A DNA stretch of 39,746 nt from Eubacterium sp. (GTDB taxonomy: Bacteria > Bacillota > Clostridia > Lachnospirales > Lachnospiraceae), in NCBI GenBank assembly GCA_024681515.1, contig JAILAR010000083.1, positions 1 through 39,746 on the forward strand, in the 5' to 3' direction. The notes beneath the pieces are model-generated. The model was given only the letters and a program-made list of their open reading frames with translations, had not been told where the DNA came from and did no database searches. Shown piece after piece: positions 6,451 through 15,059 of the stretch (the first letter of the stretch is position 1; the number at the start of each line of letters is the position of its first letter). The position numbers were made by a program, and so were the translations under genes.

Positions 6451-8202
6451 TTACTTCCGGATATACTTGTTCAGTGTATCCACAACAGTATTCAGATTAT
6501 ACGGCTTTGCGATATAATCATCCAGCTGGTTTTCTATGATCCGCTCCTTGTCTCCGAACATGGCCCTCGCAGTGACGGCTATGATCGGCAGACGCTGGCG
6601 GCGTTCCTGGTGCTCGATCTTTCGGATCTCCTGCGTTGCAGCGATACCATCCATGACGGGCATCTGCACGTCAAAGAGGGCTGCATCGTAGTGCTTCTTC
6701 TTGAAGAGCTCCACCGCCTTCTGTCCGTTTTCAGCGATATCATAAGAGAACCCGGCCATACCAAGAAGCTTGCCGATCACCTGCTGGTTCACCGGCTCAT
6801 CCTCAGCGACGAGTATTCTCGCATGTTTTCCGTTTGCTGTATTGATGGAGTAAGCCGCAGGATCCTGCTTCTCTTCCATCTTCTTTGCGTCAACCTCCGC
6901 TGCTTTGACGATCTTCAGCGGGATCTCGGCAATAAAGGTAGAACCGATCCCCTCTTTACTCTGTACGGAGATCGTACCACCCATCAGTTCCGTGATCTGC
7001 TTGGAGATGACCAGGCCGAGACCGGAACCGCCATATCTTCTTGTATCCGATCCGTCTACCTGAGAGAACCGGATGAAGAGCTTGCTCATATTTGCTTCGG
7101 AGATACCGATACCAGTATCCGCTACCGCGATCCGAAGCATTACCTTATCTGCCGTATCGTCGATGGCTGCGATCTTCACACGAACGCCGCCTTCCGACGT
7201 AAACTTGATGGCATTCGACAGAAGACAGTTCAGAACCTGCTGGATCCGCTGTCCGTCTGCACGAACCAGCTTCGGCATGTTATTTCCGAAATTCAGATCG
7301 AGAGAAATGTTCTTGCCGTCAGCCGCAGGAACATGGGCTGCCACGGTTTCCTCAATGGCTGCCTTGATATCTGTGATCTCTTCTTTGATCTTGTACTTGC
7401 CTGCTTCCAGTTTACTGATATCCAGGATATCATTGATCAGGCGGAGCAGGTTATCCGCGCAGTTCTTTGCAGTGATCAGATTATCTCTGTAATCTGCCTG
7501 CAGATCCTCTGCCATCAGCGTCAGCTGGATCATACCCAGGATACCGTTGATCGGGGTACGGATCTCATGGCTCATGTTCGCAAGGAACTCAGCCTGTGTC
7601 TTATATGCGGCATTTGCGTCCTCGATGGCACGGGACAGCTTTGCCTCTGTCTCCTTCTGACCGGTCACATCAATAACAACCATATTGATATGATCCGCTT
7701 CGGACTTATACATAACGGTGTTGAAGACCTTACCAAGCTTCTCCATGGTGATCTCCACATCCATCAGGTCACCCTGCTTGGTACCGGAGGTGTTGTATGC
7801 CCGGAACCATGCATTGATGTCCTGCAGAACTTCGATGTTGGACTCGCCGATGATCCGATCCTGATAATCCTGACGATCCAGGTTAAAGTAAACGCCGAAT
7901 GTCTCATTTGCGTCCACCATCTGGTAACCGGTCACCTGTCCGGAAGGATCCTGAATGATCTTCGCCTGTGCGAAGCCGATGGGCAGGTTCATGAAGAGTT
8001 TTTTGTACTTGTCATTCTTCGAATCTGAACCGCCGCCCGACATCTGGCTGATGAAGAAAAATGCAACGCCGATCTGAAGCACCAGCATGATGATACCCAC
8101 CGCCGTATTTCCCACTAGTACGCCGATGAGTCCAAGCACGCCGATAGCCACTGCCGCGATGATCGCCAGTGTCTTCGAGTCCATCTCTTTCAATTTTTCC
8201 AT
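6451..8202 (-). CDS. Membrane hybrid histidine kinase with receiver domain
   Basis: The protein has 583 residues. Two hydrophobic segments sit close together near residues 11-52 (LAIIAAVAIGVLGLIGVLVG, then GIIMLVLQIGVAFFF), leaving almost no extracellular sensor, so sensing is probably cytoplasmic or in the membrane. About 65-185 looks PAS-like (LPIGFAQAKI... VTGQKETEAKL). HisKA follows with H212 (FLANMSHEIRTPINGILGM), then HATPase_c with N-box and G-boxes (DTGIGIS, GGSGLGL). A C-terminal receiver carries phospho-acceptor D511 (ALFDVQMPVMDG) and AKPY near the end. The start at 8202 follows AAAGGGGTG; the frame runs further upstream but across a structured leader. No separate response regulator or output gene is adjacent, so the partner is unknown. 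Confidence 0.92.
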   Translation of the reverse strand: MEKLKEMDSKTLAIIAAVAIGVLGLIGVLVGNTAVGIIMLVLQIGVAFFFISQMSGGGSDSKNDKYKKLFMNLPIGFAQAKIIQDPSGQVTGYQMVDANETFGVYFNLDRQDYQDRIIGESNIEVLQDINAWFRAYNTSGTKQGDLMDVEITMEKLGKVFNTVMYKSEADHINMVVIDVTGQKETEAKLSRAIEDANAAYKTQAEFLANMSHEIRTPINGILGMIQLTLMAEDLQADYRDNLITAKNCADNLLRLINDILDISKLEAGKYKIKEEITDIKAAIEETVAAHVPAADGKNISLDLNFGNNMPKLVRADGQRIQQVLNCLLSNAIKFTSEGGVRVKIAAIDDTADKVMLRIAVADTGIGISEANMSKLFIRFSQVDGSDTRRYGGSGLGLVISKQITELMGGTISVQSKEGIGSTFIAEIPLKIVKAAEVDAKKMEEKQDPAAYSINTANGKHARILVAEDEPVNQQVIGKLLGMAGFSYDIAENGQKAVELFKKKHYDAALFDVQMPVMDGIAATQEIRKIEHQERRQRLPIIAVTARAMFGDKERIIENQLDDYIAKPYNLNTVVDTLNKYIRK

Positions 8203-8326
8203 AATGCACCCCTTTATCTTTTGTTCCCGCGTCCCGAAGGGACATCTGCTTCCGTGGGTACCGCGCCGTACCCATCTCCGGACGGTCCGGAGACTTAAGG
8301 AAGTTTTGCGCCATGAGAACATACAT
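8203..8326 (-). ncRNA. Structured 5' leader of the histidine kinase mRNA (candidate cis-regulatory RNA)
   Basis: The transcript from the promoter at 8333-8361 would carry about 124 untranslated bases. In RNA order these contain CTTCC (8303-8299), a hairpin (8293-8275, TCTCCGG/CCGGAGA), a directly abutting second hairpin (8274-8255, TGGGTAC/GTACCCA), and GGAAG (8253-8249), which pairs with the first segment to close a three-way junction. A third hairpin (GTCCC/GGGAC, 8243-8231) follows, then the ribosome site. No known riboswitch consensus was recognised. Function is inference. Confidence 0.55.
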
Positions 8327-8332
8327 GGAACT

Positions 8333-8361
8333 ATTATATATTGTTTTCCTCATTATGTAAA
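8333..8361 (-). promoter_or_regulatory. Sigma-A promoter for the histidine kinase
   Basis: Minus-strand TTTACA (8361-8356), a 17-bp spacer, and a perfect TATAAT (8338-8333); transcription should begin near 8326. The 150 bp between it and the plus-strand promoter hold A/T runs and nothing else I recognise. Confidence 0.82.
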
Positions 8362-8470
8362 GCAAGAGAAGTGTTTTTTTTACTGTTTTTTCAAAGGGAA
8401 AACGAGATTAAACGTAATAAAAAACAGACAAGCCGATTGCAACTGTTCAGCGAGTTATATTACAGGTAGA

Positions 8471-8499
8471 ATGACAGGGCTTTTTGTCTGTGGTATTAT
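8471..8499 (+). promoter_or_regulatory. Promoter for the DIP1984-like gene
   Basis: ATGACA (8471-8476), 17-bp spacer, TATTAT (8494-8499), about 58 bp before the ATG at 8558. Confidence 0.65.
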
Positions 8500-8557
8500 C
8501 CATTTTGCAAGCGAAGAAAAAAACCACACAACATAATTACGCAAGTGAGGAATTCAT

Positions 8558-9217
8558 ATGGCTGAGAGAATGCTGGTAACACAGGCGCTGGATGAGAGAG
8601 ACCTGCTGGTCAAGAAAATTAAAGACAAGATCCGGAAGACTTCCTTCGTGGATTCGTGCAAGCACAATGAAGAAAAGGTTGTCGGTGCACGGGTCTCCAG
8701 GGAAGAGTTTGCCGCTGACGCCGAGAGCTCTTTCCGGCAGATCATGGATCTGATCGCGCGCTTCGAGCGGATCGATGCAGCCATCGTTGCATCAAACGCC
8801 TCCACCCGCGTGACCACCTCCTACGGCGAATTCACCGTAGCCGGAGCCATCTCCCTTCGCAGCCGGCTGAAGGGAACCGGAGCTTTCGGGGATGATGCGG
8901 ATTTCGAATCCCAGCTCCGGGAGAAAATGTCGGATGACTACATCAAATGTGCAGCATCCGCGGAGGCAAAAAACCGGCAGCTCCACGGCACAGCCGAGAA
9001 CATGCGCCTTTCCATCCTCGGAAAGGACACAAAGGTGAAGGACGACAAGCCTCTGGAGGTGGTGGAGGTTTATGTGCGCGAGAACACCATGGAGCTGGTG
9101 GATCCGATGAACGTCCAGAAGCGCACCCAGCAGATGAAGGAGAAGCGTGACACTCTGCTGGCGGAACTGGATACCCAGATCAAGGTATCAAACGCCACCA
9201 CCTTCATCGAGTTCTAA
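8558..9217 (+). CDS. Conserved hypothetical protein resembling the DIP1984 family
   Basis: The protein has 219 residues, is charged and mostly helical, and has no signal peptide or membrane segment, so it is probably cytoplasmic. N-terminal features (LDERDLLVKKIKDKIRKTSF, FERIDAAIVASNASTRV) resemble the DIP1984-like family: a coiled N-terminus, an Asn-rich turn around residue 80, and a helical hairpin. I recall no established function for that family. A ribosome site GTGAGG precedes the ATG. The gene stands alone, divergent from the kinase and convergent with the YfhO gene. A perfect 14-bp hairpin encloses its stop codon. The family match is from memory of the pattern and is moderate. Confidence 0.6.
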   Translation: MAERMLVTQALDERDLLVKKIKDKIRKTSFVDSCKHNEEKVVGARVSREEFAADAESSFRQIMDLIARFERIDAAIVASNASTRVTTSYGEFTVAGAISLRSRLKGTGAFGDDADFESQLREKMSDDYIKCAASAEAKNRQLHGTAENMRLSILGKDTKVKDDKPLEVVEVYVRENTMELVDPMNVQKRTQQMKEKRDTLLAELDTQIKVSNATTFIEF

Positions 9218-9232
9218 CGAACTCGATGAAGG
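9201..9232 (+). other. Perfect 14-bp hairpin with the stop codon in its loop
   Basis: CCTTCATCGAGTTC (9201-9214) pairs completely with GAACTCGATGAAGG (9219-9232), leaving the loop TAAC, whose TAA is the stop codon of the upstream gene. There is no T-run after it, so it is not a standard intrinsic terminator. Confidence 0.75.
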
Positions 9233-9536
9233 CGCAGCGTGATCATAACCTGCCTGCGTCACGAAAATCCGAAACCCGGCTTCCCTGTAACAGGGTTACG
9301 TTACAACTATCCTCTGAATGCATATGGCGTTAACCGTTTTATGTTTTCGTTCAATGAATAACATTCACTCTTAAACTATATTCCTTTGACCTTTTTTCTA
9401 AAAACAGCCAACTGTACTTTAGGCATGGAAACATGCTGAAATCCATGGTAAAGGTTGGTGGCGCTAAGCCGGTTGACCGCGGGTTCCCTCATGGCTGTGG
9501 CGCAGGCATATTATATTTTCGGTTTCTGCCAATAAT
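9233..9536. other. Gene-free stretch, nothing recognised
   Basis: About 300 bp between convergent genes. It holds short hairpins (CCCTGTAACAGGG near 9283; GCATG-GAAA-CATGC near 9424) but no convincing gene, RNA family or promoter. A 61-codon frame here looks spurious. Confidence 0.4.
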
Positions 9537-9582
9537 AAAAAACGGCTATATCCATTTTGTTGATGGACATGGCCGTTTTTGT
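9537..9582. terminator. Bidirectional terminator between convergent genes
   Basis: AACGGC and TCCAT pair with ATGGA and GCCGTT around a TTTGTTG loop, flanked by AAAAAA on the left and TTTTT on the right, so it works on both strands. Confidence 0.85.
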
Positions 9583-9646
9583 CTGTTTTTTATTCGTAAT
9601 TATATCCGATATGATTAAAACATCTGACCGGTCACCGGCAGATTGA

Positions 9647-12604
9647 TCACTCTTTGTCATCTTCACCTTGGTCGATGAGCTCAAAGTCTCCGTCCGCCGT
9701 GGAATCTCCGGGATCTCCATTATCTGCATTCGGGACATTCGAGCCAAACACACCATCCGACTCGGTCAGTCCATTCGCTTCGATCATATCGTCCGTTTCG
9801 GGCATATCGTCTGCTTCGATCATATCGTCCGCTCCGATCATGTCGTCTGCTTCGATCATGCCCTCCGCTTCGTCCGGCCCAGTCTCTTCACCCCGTCCGG
9901 CCGCTGTAAGCTTACGGATCCTGCGTTTTCTTCCTCTGAAAATGTATTTCAGATTCCTCGGACGTCTCTTCCATACGAAACAAAGCACGATGAAGACCAA
10001 CCAGCCCGCCGCGCTGACTGCAAGTCCGGGAAGGAAACCGGGAGAGACATACCGGAAACGGATGTCATGCTGTCCTTTGGTCAGGGAAACCGCCAGGAAG
10101 GAATCCCCTACCGCAATGGTCTCAACCTTCTCACCGTCCACCTCTGCGGACCAGCCTTTGTCAAAGGGAATGGTGGTAAAGAGGAGTCCGTCCTCCTTCA
10201 TATTGATGACGCCGTCGATCTTGCCGTCCCTGGCATAGGTTACCGTCAGCGGCTCGTCTGCCAGGATATCATAGATCTTCTGCAGCTTCTCCTCGTCCAC
10301 CCGGCTCACAAACAGACTGATGGTGCCGCTGTCCGAAGCGTCGCTGTCAAATTCAAATTCCAGTTCCACCTGATCTCCGGCAGACAGCTGTCCCAGGTCA
10401 AAGATCTGTGTCGTGATCCGCGCGTGGATCTTCTCATTTCCGTTAATGGTCAGGGTAGACTTGCTGACATGGTTCACCTTGGTGTCAAATACATAGCTTC
10501 CGTCCCGATCCACGGTGAAGGACGCATGAATCCGCGGCGCCTTGTCTCCCGTCCGCTCGTAATTGATCAGATAGGATGTGGGTGAGGCAGTCCATGTATC
10601 ACAGGCGGTTCCGGTTACTGTGATCTCCGGAGTCACGCTTTCATAGACATTCCGGATCCCGGTAAGGGTCAGCGCAAATTCATTGATCGCCTTCAGCCGG
10701 TCTCCGGACCGCGCCTCCCACTCTGCCACATCGGAGGACACGCCGTACCCCAGAGGCAGTGCATACGGATTCTCATATACCGCATAGCCGCTCTCCTCAT
10801 ACACCGGAGCCCTTCTCGATGCAATGGCCACGAAATCCCCTGTCCTGGAATAAATGAACCGCACACCGGTCAGCATGTTCAGCACCGGATTTCCGCCGTA
10901 GAACAGGAACTCGTTCACACCGGTGTAGCAGCCCAGACGCCCCATGGTCTCCACCAGATTTCCGTTTACGGTGGAACAGAAGGTTCCCACGCTGCGAAGC
11001 CCGTTGTAGGTTGCCTCATCCAGCATCCGCGTGGACACCTGATCTTCACGCCAGAACGTATAACCGTTCACCGAGGCGTAACGGTCCACATTCCGCTTTG
11101 CATCCTGCATGCCCTCTAAATGCTCCGAATAGTATTTGCCGTTGGCAACATCATTTTCCAGGAATCCGAGCCCTGCCGTGGCCATCAGCTCCAGCATCAG
11201 AAGGATACTGATGATCGCACCGGTCACGGTGAGCATGCGTCTGCTGCGGTGCCGGACAAAAAGAAGCACCATGTAACCGACTACCAGAATGATGGTGAAC
11301 GCGAAGATCCAGCCTCCCGAAACGATCCCCTTCGGATCTCCGAACAGGAAGCAAAGCAGGAAGAACAGGATGGTCAGAGAACCGGCCACGGCCACCTGAA
11401 AGATCTCCGTCTGGCGGAGCCGGACCAGCGCCTCGTAGCCGATGGTCAGAAGCGTAAAGATAAACACAAAGGAGAACCGGTTCGGGATCCCGTACTGATT
11501 GTGGAATCCGTGCCAGATAAAGTTCATCAGCGTAGAGTTAAAACTGTATACCAGAAGTGCGATCAGAAGCAGCTTCCGGATCTTCTCCGCAAGGGAGATC
11601 CGGCTGGACACCAGGAACAGGAAGAACAGCAGCACCGTGAGAACGCCGCAGTATGCGTTCAGGCCGCTGTCATCATTTTGCATGTCGATGGGTGTCGTCA
11701 GGAAGAACAGCTGTTTCAGCTGTGCGTAGAAGCTGCCGTAAAGTTCATTTTTCGGAAGCCCCATATTGTCTGCGGAAGAAGTCTGCATGATCCCGAGAAA
11801 GGCCGCAAACAGTGCGAATGCAGCCATGGCCGCAGACAGGATAGAGCAGCCTGCGAAGACCAGTCCGTTCCGGAAGAAGGCCTTTACACTGACCTGCCGG
11901 TGGGCAAAGAACCAGAGAACCAGGAAGATGCAGATGATAAATGCGATGTAATAGTTGCAGTACAGGATATAGAACAGGGACAGGACATACATTTTCGGGC
12001 TCTCCCCGCGGAAGATCCGTTCCATTCCGAGGATTGCCAGGGGAAGCATCATGATGCAGTCCAGCCACATGATGTTCCAGTAATATCCCATGGTGTAATT
12101 GTTTATGGCAAAGCCCAGCGAAAATGCCGTGATCAGGATGTTGTTGGAAGGTGCTCCTCTGCGTCTGGACAGCCAGTAACCGAAGGTTCCGGCGGAAAAG
12201 CAGAGCTTGATGATCAGGATGAGGGTAAACGCCGAAAAGATCCCCGATGTCGGGAACAGCAGCATGAGCAGGTTCAGAGGGCTGGCCATGTAATACAGTG
12301 TCAGGGACAGGAAGTTCTGGCCCATGCCGATATTCCATGTATAGAAAATGCCTTCGAACCCTTTGATCTTGCGCTGGTAATCCGAGAAGAAGGGAACGTA
12401 CTGATGCATACTGTCGATGCAGGAGAAGGAGTTCCCTCCGAAGGGTGCCACGGTCATGACGATGGCAGCAATGGTCATAAAGACAAATGTGATGGCCACG
12501 GCCAGAAGCCAGGACCAGTTACGGCGCAAAAACAAAGCATAGCGCACCCGGAAGGTGCGCTGTGCCGAAAAGCTGTTCATACCTGTATCGATCAATTCAT
12601 CCAT
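9647..12604 (-). CDS. YfhO-family large multi-pass membrane protein
   Basis: The protein has 985 residues. It has an N-terminal cytoplasmic tail, about a dozen transmembrane helices between residues 30 and 490, a large extracytoplasmic domain (about 490-860), one last transmembrane helix (about 865-885), and an acidic cytoplasmic tail. The NSFSCIDSMHQYVPFFSDYQ and YTWNIGMGQNFLSL stretches and overall layout match YfhO, a GT-C-fold family linked in Bacillus and Listeria to glycosylation of teichoic acid or related wall polymers. That role here is from the family. The ATG at 12604 lacks a strong ribosome site; Met9 is an alternative start. The tail carries a five-unit repeat. It follows the cellulase gene by 51 bp on the same strand. 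Confidence 0.85.
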   Translation of the reverse strand: MDELIDTGMNSFSAQRTFRVRYALFLRRNWSWLLAVAITFVFMTIAAIVMTVAPFGGNSFSCIDSMHQYVPFFSDYQRKIKGFEGIFYTWNIGMGQNFLSLTLYYMASPLNLLMLLFPTSGIFSAFTLILIIKLCFSAGTFGYWLSRRRGAPSNNILITAFSLGFAINNYTMGYYWNIMWLDCIMMLPLAILGMERIFRGESPKMYVLSLFYILYCNYYIAFIICIFLVLWFFAHRQVSVKAFFRNGLVFAGCSILSAAMAAFALFAAFLGIMQTSSADNMGLPKNELYGSFYAQLKQLFFLTTPIDMQNDDSGLNAYCGVLTVLLFFLFLVSSRISLAEKIRKLLLIALLVYSFNSTLMNFIWHGFHNQYGIPNRFSFVFIFTLLTIGYEALVRLRQTEIFQVAVAGSLTILFFLLCFLFGDPKGIVSGGWIFAFTIILVVGYMVLLFVRHRSRRMLTVTGAIISILLMLELMATAGLGFLENDVANGKYYSEHLEGMQDAKRNVDRYASVNGYTFWREDQVSTRMLDEATYNGLRSVGTFCSTVNGNLVETMGRLGCYTGVNEFLFYGGNPVLNMLTGVRFIYSRTGDFVAIASRRAPVYEESGYAVYENPYALPLGYGVSSDVAEWEARSGDRLKAINEFALTLTGIRNVYESVTPEITVTGTACDTWTASPTSYLINYERTGDKAPRIHASFTVDRDGSYVFDTKVNHVSKSTLTINGNEKIHARITTQIFDLGQLSAGDQVELEFEFDSDASDSGTISLFVSRVDEEKLQKIYDILADEPLTVTYARDGKIDGVINMKEDGLLFTTIPFDKGWSAEVDGEKVETIAVGDSFLAVSLTKGQHDIRFRYVSPGFLPGLAVSAAGWLVFIVLCFVWKRRPRNLKYIFRGRKRRIRKLTAAGRGEETGPDEAEGMIEADDMIGADDMIEADDMPETDDMIEANGLTESDGVFGSNVPNADNGDPGDSTADGDFELIDQGEDDKE
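9781..9870. repeat. Five 18-bp tandem units in the YfhO C-terminal tail
   Basis: Units of the form CGATCATATCGTCCGCTT run head-to-tail and encode a degenerate (M-I-E-A-D-D) repeat on the minus strand. The units differ at a few bases. Slippage could vary tail length. Confidence 0.8.
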
Positions 12605-12630
12605 TGATTAGAATACCCATTCCACACTTC

Positions 12631-12646
12631 GCGCGCAGAGGCGCGC
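12631..12646 (-). other. Short GC hairpin between cellulase and yfhO-like gene
   Basis: GCGCGC-AGAG-GCGCGC lies just after the cellulase stop codon. There is no T-run, so it may protect the mRNA end or pause polymerase rather than terminate fully. Confidence 0.5.
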
Positions 12647-12655
12647 TCCGTGAAT

Positions 12656-14959
12656 CTATTTACATGCCGCCAGCAGATATACCAGCGGAGAGTTCCAATA
12701 GATCGTCACTTCATTCGTAGAGAAGGTCTGCGCGTTGTCTGCATAGCAGAGCGCCGGAGGCTGACCGTAGAGGACAGCTTTTGCGTAGCTGTCTTCCAGA
12801 GCGCCGTCAGCACCGCCCACCAGCATACCGGGCATTGCTTCCCCCTTCACCTGAGACGGTCTGTGGTGAGGTGACTTCGGCGTTACGGTACCATACCCGG
12901 TTACGAAGCAGATTCCCAGCGGATTCTCGCCCAGCAGGTAATCCAGCTGGCGTTTTGCCAGGTTCTTATAGCTTTCATCGCCGGTAAGGTTGTAAGCCAT
13001 GCGCATCAGTTCGCCGAGGTTGGCGATACTCATATTACTGCCCCACGGGAAGTTGGCCTGCAGCATCATGCCATAGGTATCGGCACGTTCTGCCAGCTGA
13101 TCCACACGTGTAAAGAAACGACTCTTTACTTCGTCCATAACCTCCGGGATTCCGTCGGGACTTTGGCGGAGCAGGTCATAGTAAGCATAGCCTGTGATGT
13201 CTGCCCAGCCCAGCTCGCTGCCGATCTGAACCTCTGCCAGAATGTAAGGCAGGCTGTCCGCGATCTCGGTGTAGCCGGCCAGATACAGCTCTGCCGCTGC
13301 CCAGAAGATCTCATCCTTTACGACCGCATCCTTATATTCACCGGTCACGATCTCTTCCGGATTCGTGTAACCGTAGTAGATGCCGCCCTGTGCTTCGATG
13401 TATTTCCATGCTTCCTTTGCCGCAGCAAAGCATTTGTCTGCAAAATCCTTGTCAAAGGGTGCATAGACCTGAGAAGCCTTTGACATAACTGCCGCAAAAT
13501 CCGCGGTTGCAGCCACGGAGATCGGTGCCAGATACAGATCCGCAGTCTCCTCCTCCGGCATCACCGTCTCGGGGAAGTTCAGACCGGATACCTTGTGGTA
13601 TACACCGCCATTGGAAGGCTCCTGCATCTTCAGCATCCAGTCCAGCTCATACCTTGCTTCGTCCAGGATATCCGGAACGCCGTTGCCGCTCTCGGGGATG
13701 TTCATGTCATCATTTGCGATGCCATAATCCTCATAAGCCAGCATCAGATCCTGCACGGTCTTGGCACCGGCTACGACATAGCGTCCGTAGTCGCCGGCAT
13801 CATGCCAGCCGCCGGACACGTCGTAGGTCTTCGAGGGATCGTCAAAGACGATGGCCTCTCCCAGATGGCAGGCCGGATGTGCAAATGCACCCGCGTCAGC
13901 CCCCAGCTCGATGCCGCAGCGCTGCAGATACAGCATGTGAACAGTCGCCGTAAAGACGTCATCATACACGCCGTCAGCGATGGCGAAGTTATAGCTTTCT
14001 CCCACGTCCGTAACCACCTTGTAGGTACCCGGCGTAGTCAGTTCGGAGAAATCACCCTGACGCACCAGTGTATCATAAGCCGCATGGAACGCGTAGTCAC
14101 TGAGTTTGCCCTCAAATGCAGTCTCGTCGGTGTTCACATTCACGACCTTAAACGTCGTTACATCCTTTCCCTTAACGACCACCGTCTTCAGATCATTGGG
14201 GAGATAACCCAGCTGATCCACATTTACGTTGGGATAATCCGGAAGGCCTTCCAGAACCTGTGCGTTGGTGACATCCTTCACCACCAGCTTAATGTTATCG
14301 AATACGATATCGTGCGGTCCCGGATCCTCGGTCATGTCCGTCTGATACCCCATGTTGAATACCATACGCGGCGCCGGATCCGATTCCTCCTCCATGAAGA
14401 AATCCGCGGTGATGGTCTTCACCTCCGGCCCGATCTGGATGTACTCGCCCTGGTACGCATGATAGTCCGCGCCGTTGATCTGACCGCTTCGGTACTCGAT
14501 GGTACGGGGAACGGTACTGGACACGTCAAAACTGAAGGTGTACTCTGCACCCTGCAGCAGCTGATATCCGTCGAAATAGATCTGGTTCGCGTAATCTACA
14601 CTTCCGCATCTCTCGATGTGGACCACCAGCTTGCCGTCCACATTTTCCAGTTCGAACTTGCCGCCCTTGGTATATTCGTTGAAGTTCCCGGTCTTTCCGT
14701 CCTCAAAATCCATGCTGACGATGACATCCCCGGGCTTCACGTTGATGTCCTTCTTCTCTTCCGTCACTTCTTCCGTTACCGGCTCCGTAACCTCTTCCGT
14801 CTGCATCTCGGTCGTCGCAGCACTGGCCGCTTCCGTGGTCACAGCCCCGGTATCTGCAGCCGTGGTACCGTCACCGGACTTCCCGCAGCCCGCCATACCC
14901 AGCAGCATACTTCCGGCCAGCGTCAGTGCAAGAGCTCTCTTCATCCCCTGTTTTCTCAT
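12656..14959 (-). CDS. Lipoprotein GH9 cellulase with CBM4/9-like module
   Basis: The protein has 767 residues. The start at 14957-14959 follows GGAGG by seven bases. The signal ends in a lipobox, GMAGC, so C25 should be lipidated and the enzyme anchored to the membrane outside. A Thr/Glu-rich linker follows; then a CBM4/9-like carbohydrate module at about 75-235, an Ig-like domain typical of GH9 at about 245-335 (VNVDQLGYLPND), and the (alpha/alpha)6 catalytic domain at about 340-767. Catalytic features are present: D387 and D390 (GGWHDAGDYG), HHRPS, and the acid E750 (STNEVTIYWNSPL). GH9 enzymes invert beta-1,4-glucan bonds; this CBM-Ig-GH9 order resembles Clostridium CbhA/CelK. Endo- or exo-action cannot be told. 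No dockerin is seen, so it is not cellulosomal. Confidence 0.93.
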   Translation of the reverse strand: MRKQGMKRALALTLAGSMLLGMAGCGKSGDGTTAADTGAVTTEAASAATTEMQTEEVTEPVTEEVTEEKKDINVKPGDVIVSMDFEDGKTGNFNEYTKGGKFELENVDGKLVVHIERCGSVDYANQIYFDGYQLLQGAEYTFSFDVSSTVPRTIEYRSGQINGADYHAYQGEYIQIGPEVKTITADFFMEEESDPAPRMVFNMGYQTDMTEDPGPHDIVFDNIKLVVKDVTNAQVLEGLPDYPNVNVDQLGYLPNDLKTVVVKGKDVTTFKVVNVNTDETAFEGKLSDYAFHAAYDTLVRQGDFSELTTPGTYKVVTDVGESYNFAIADGVYDDVFTATVHMLYLQRCGIELGADAGAFAHPACHLGEAIVFDDPSKTYDVSGGWHDAGDYGRYVVAGAKTVQDLMLAYEDYGIANDDMNIPESGNGVPDILDEARYELDWMLKMQEPSNGGVYHKVSGLNFPETVMPEEETADLYLAPISVAATADFAAVMSKASQVYAPFDKDFADKCFAAAKEAWKYIEAQGGIYYGYTNPEEIVTGEYKDAVVKDEIFWAAAELYLAGYTEIADSLPYILAEVQIGSELGWADITGYAYYDLLRQSPDGIPEVMDEVKSRFFTRVDQLAERADTYGMMLQANFPWGSNMSIANLGELMRMAYNLTGDESYKNLAKRQLDYLLGENPLGICFVTGYGTVTPKSPHHRPSQVKGEAMPGMLVGGADGALEDSYAKAVLYGQPPALCYADNAQTFSTNEVTIYWNSPLVYLLAACK

Positions 14960-15059
14960 GGTTTTTCCTCCGTAGATCAAAACTAAGAGTTTGTATATAG
15001 TCTCTGTGATCATTTTATTACGATCACCCTCGAAACGTCTTTGCGATTTATGCTTATTT

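Noticed and set aside
6433-8028. Long plus-strand frame opposite the histidine kinase
   Set aside because: Antisense shadow; the minus strand has complete HisKA, HATPase and receiver motifs.
8203-8326. c-di-GMP riboswitch in the kinase leader
   Set aside because: The conserved GGGCAAACC-type core and tetraloop/receptor elements are absent, so it was left as an unknown structured leader.
9433-9618. 61-codon frame in the gap after the DIP1984-like gene
   Set aside because: It runs through the bidirectional terminator and has no ribosome site or family resemblance.
11120-12607. Plus-strand frame rich in Asp/Glu/Gln opposite the YfhO gene
   Set aside because: The composition is that expected from the reverse of a hydrophobic membrane protein; no ribosome site.
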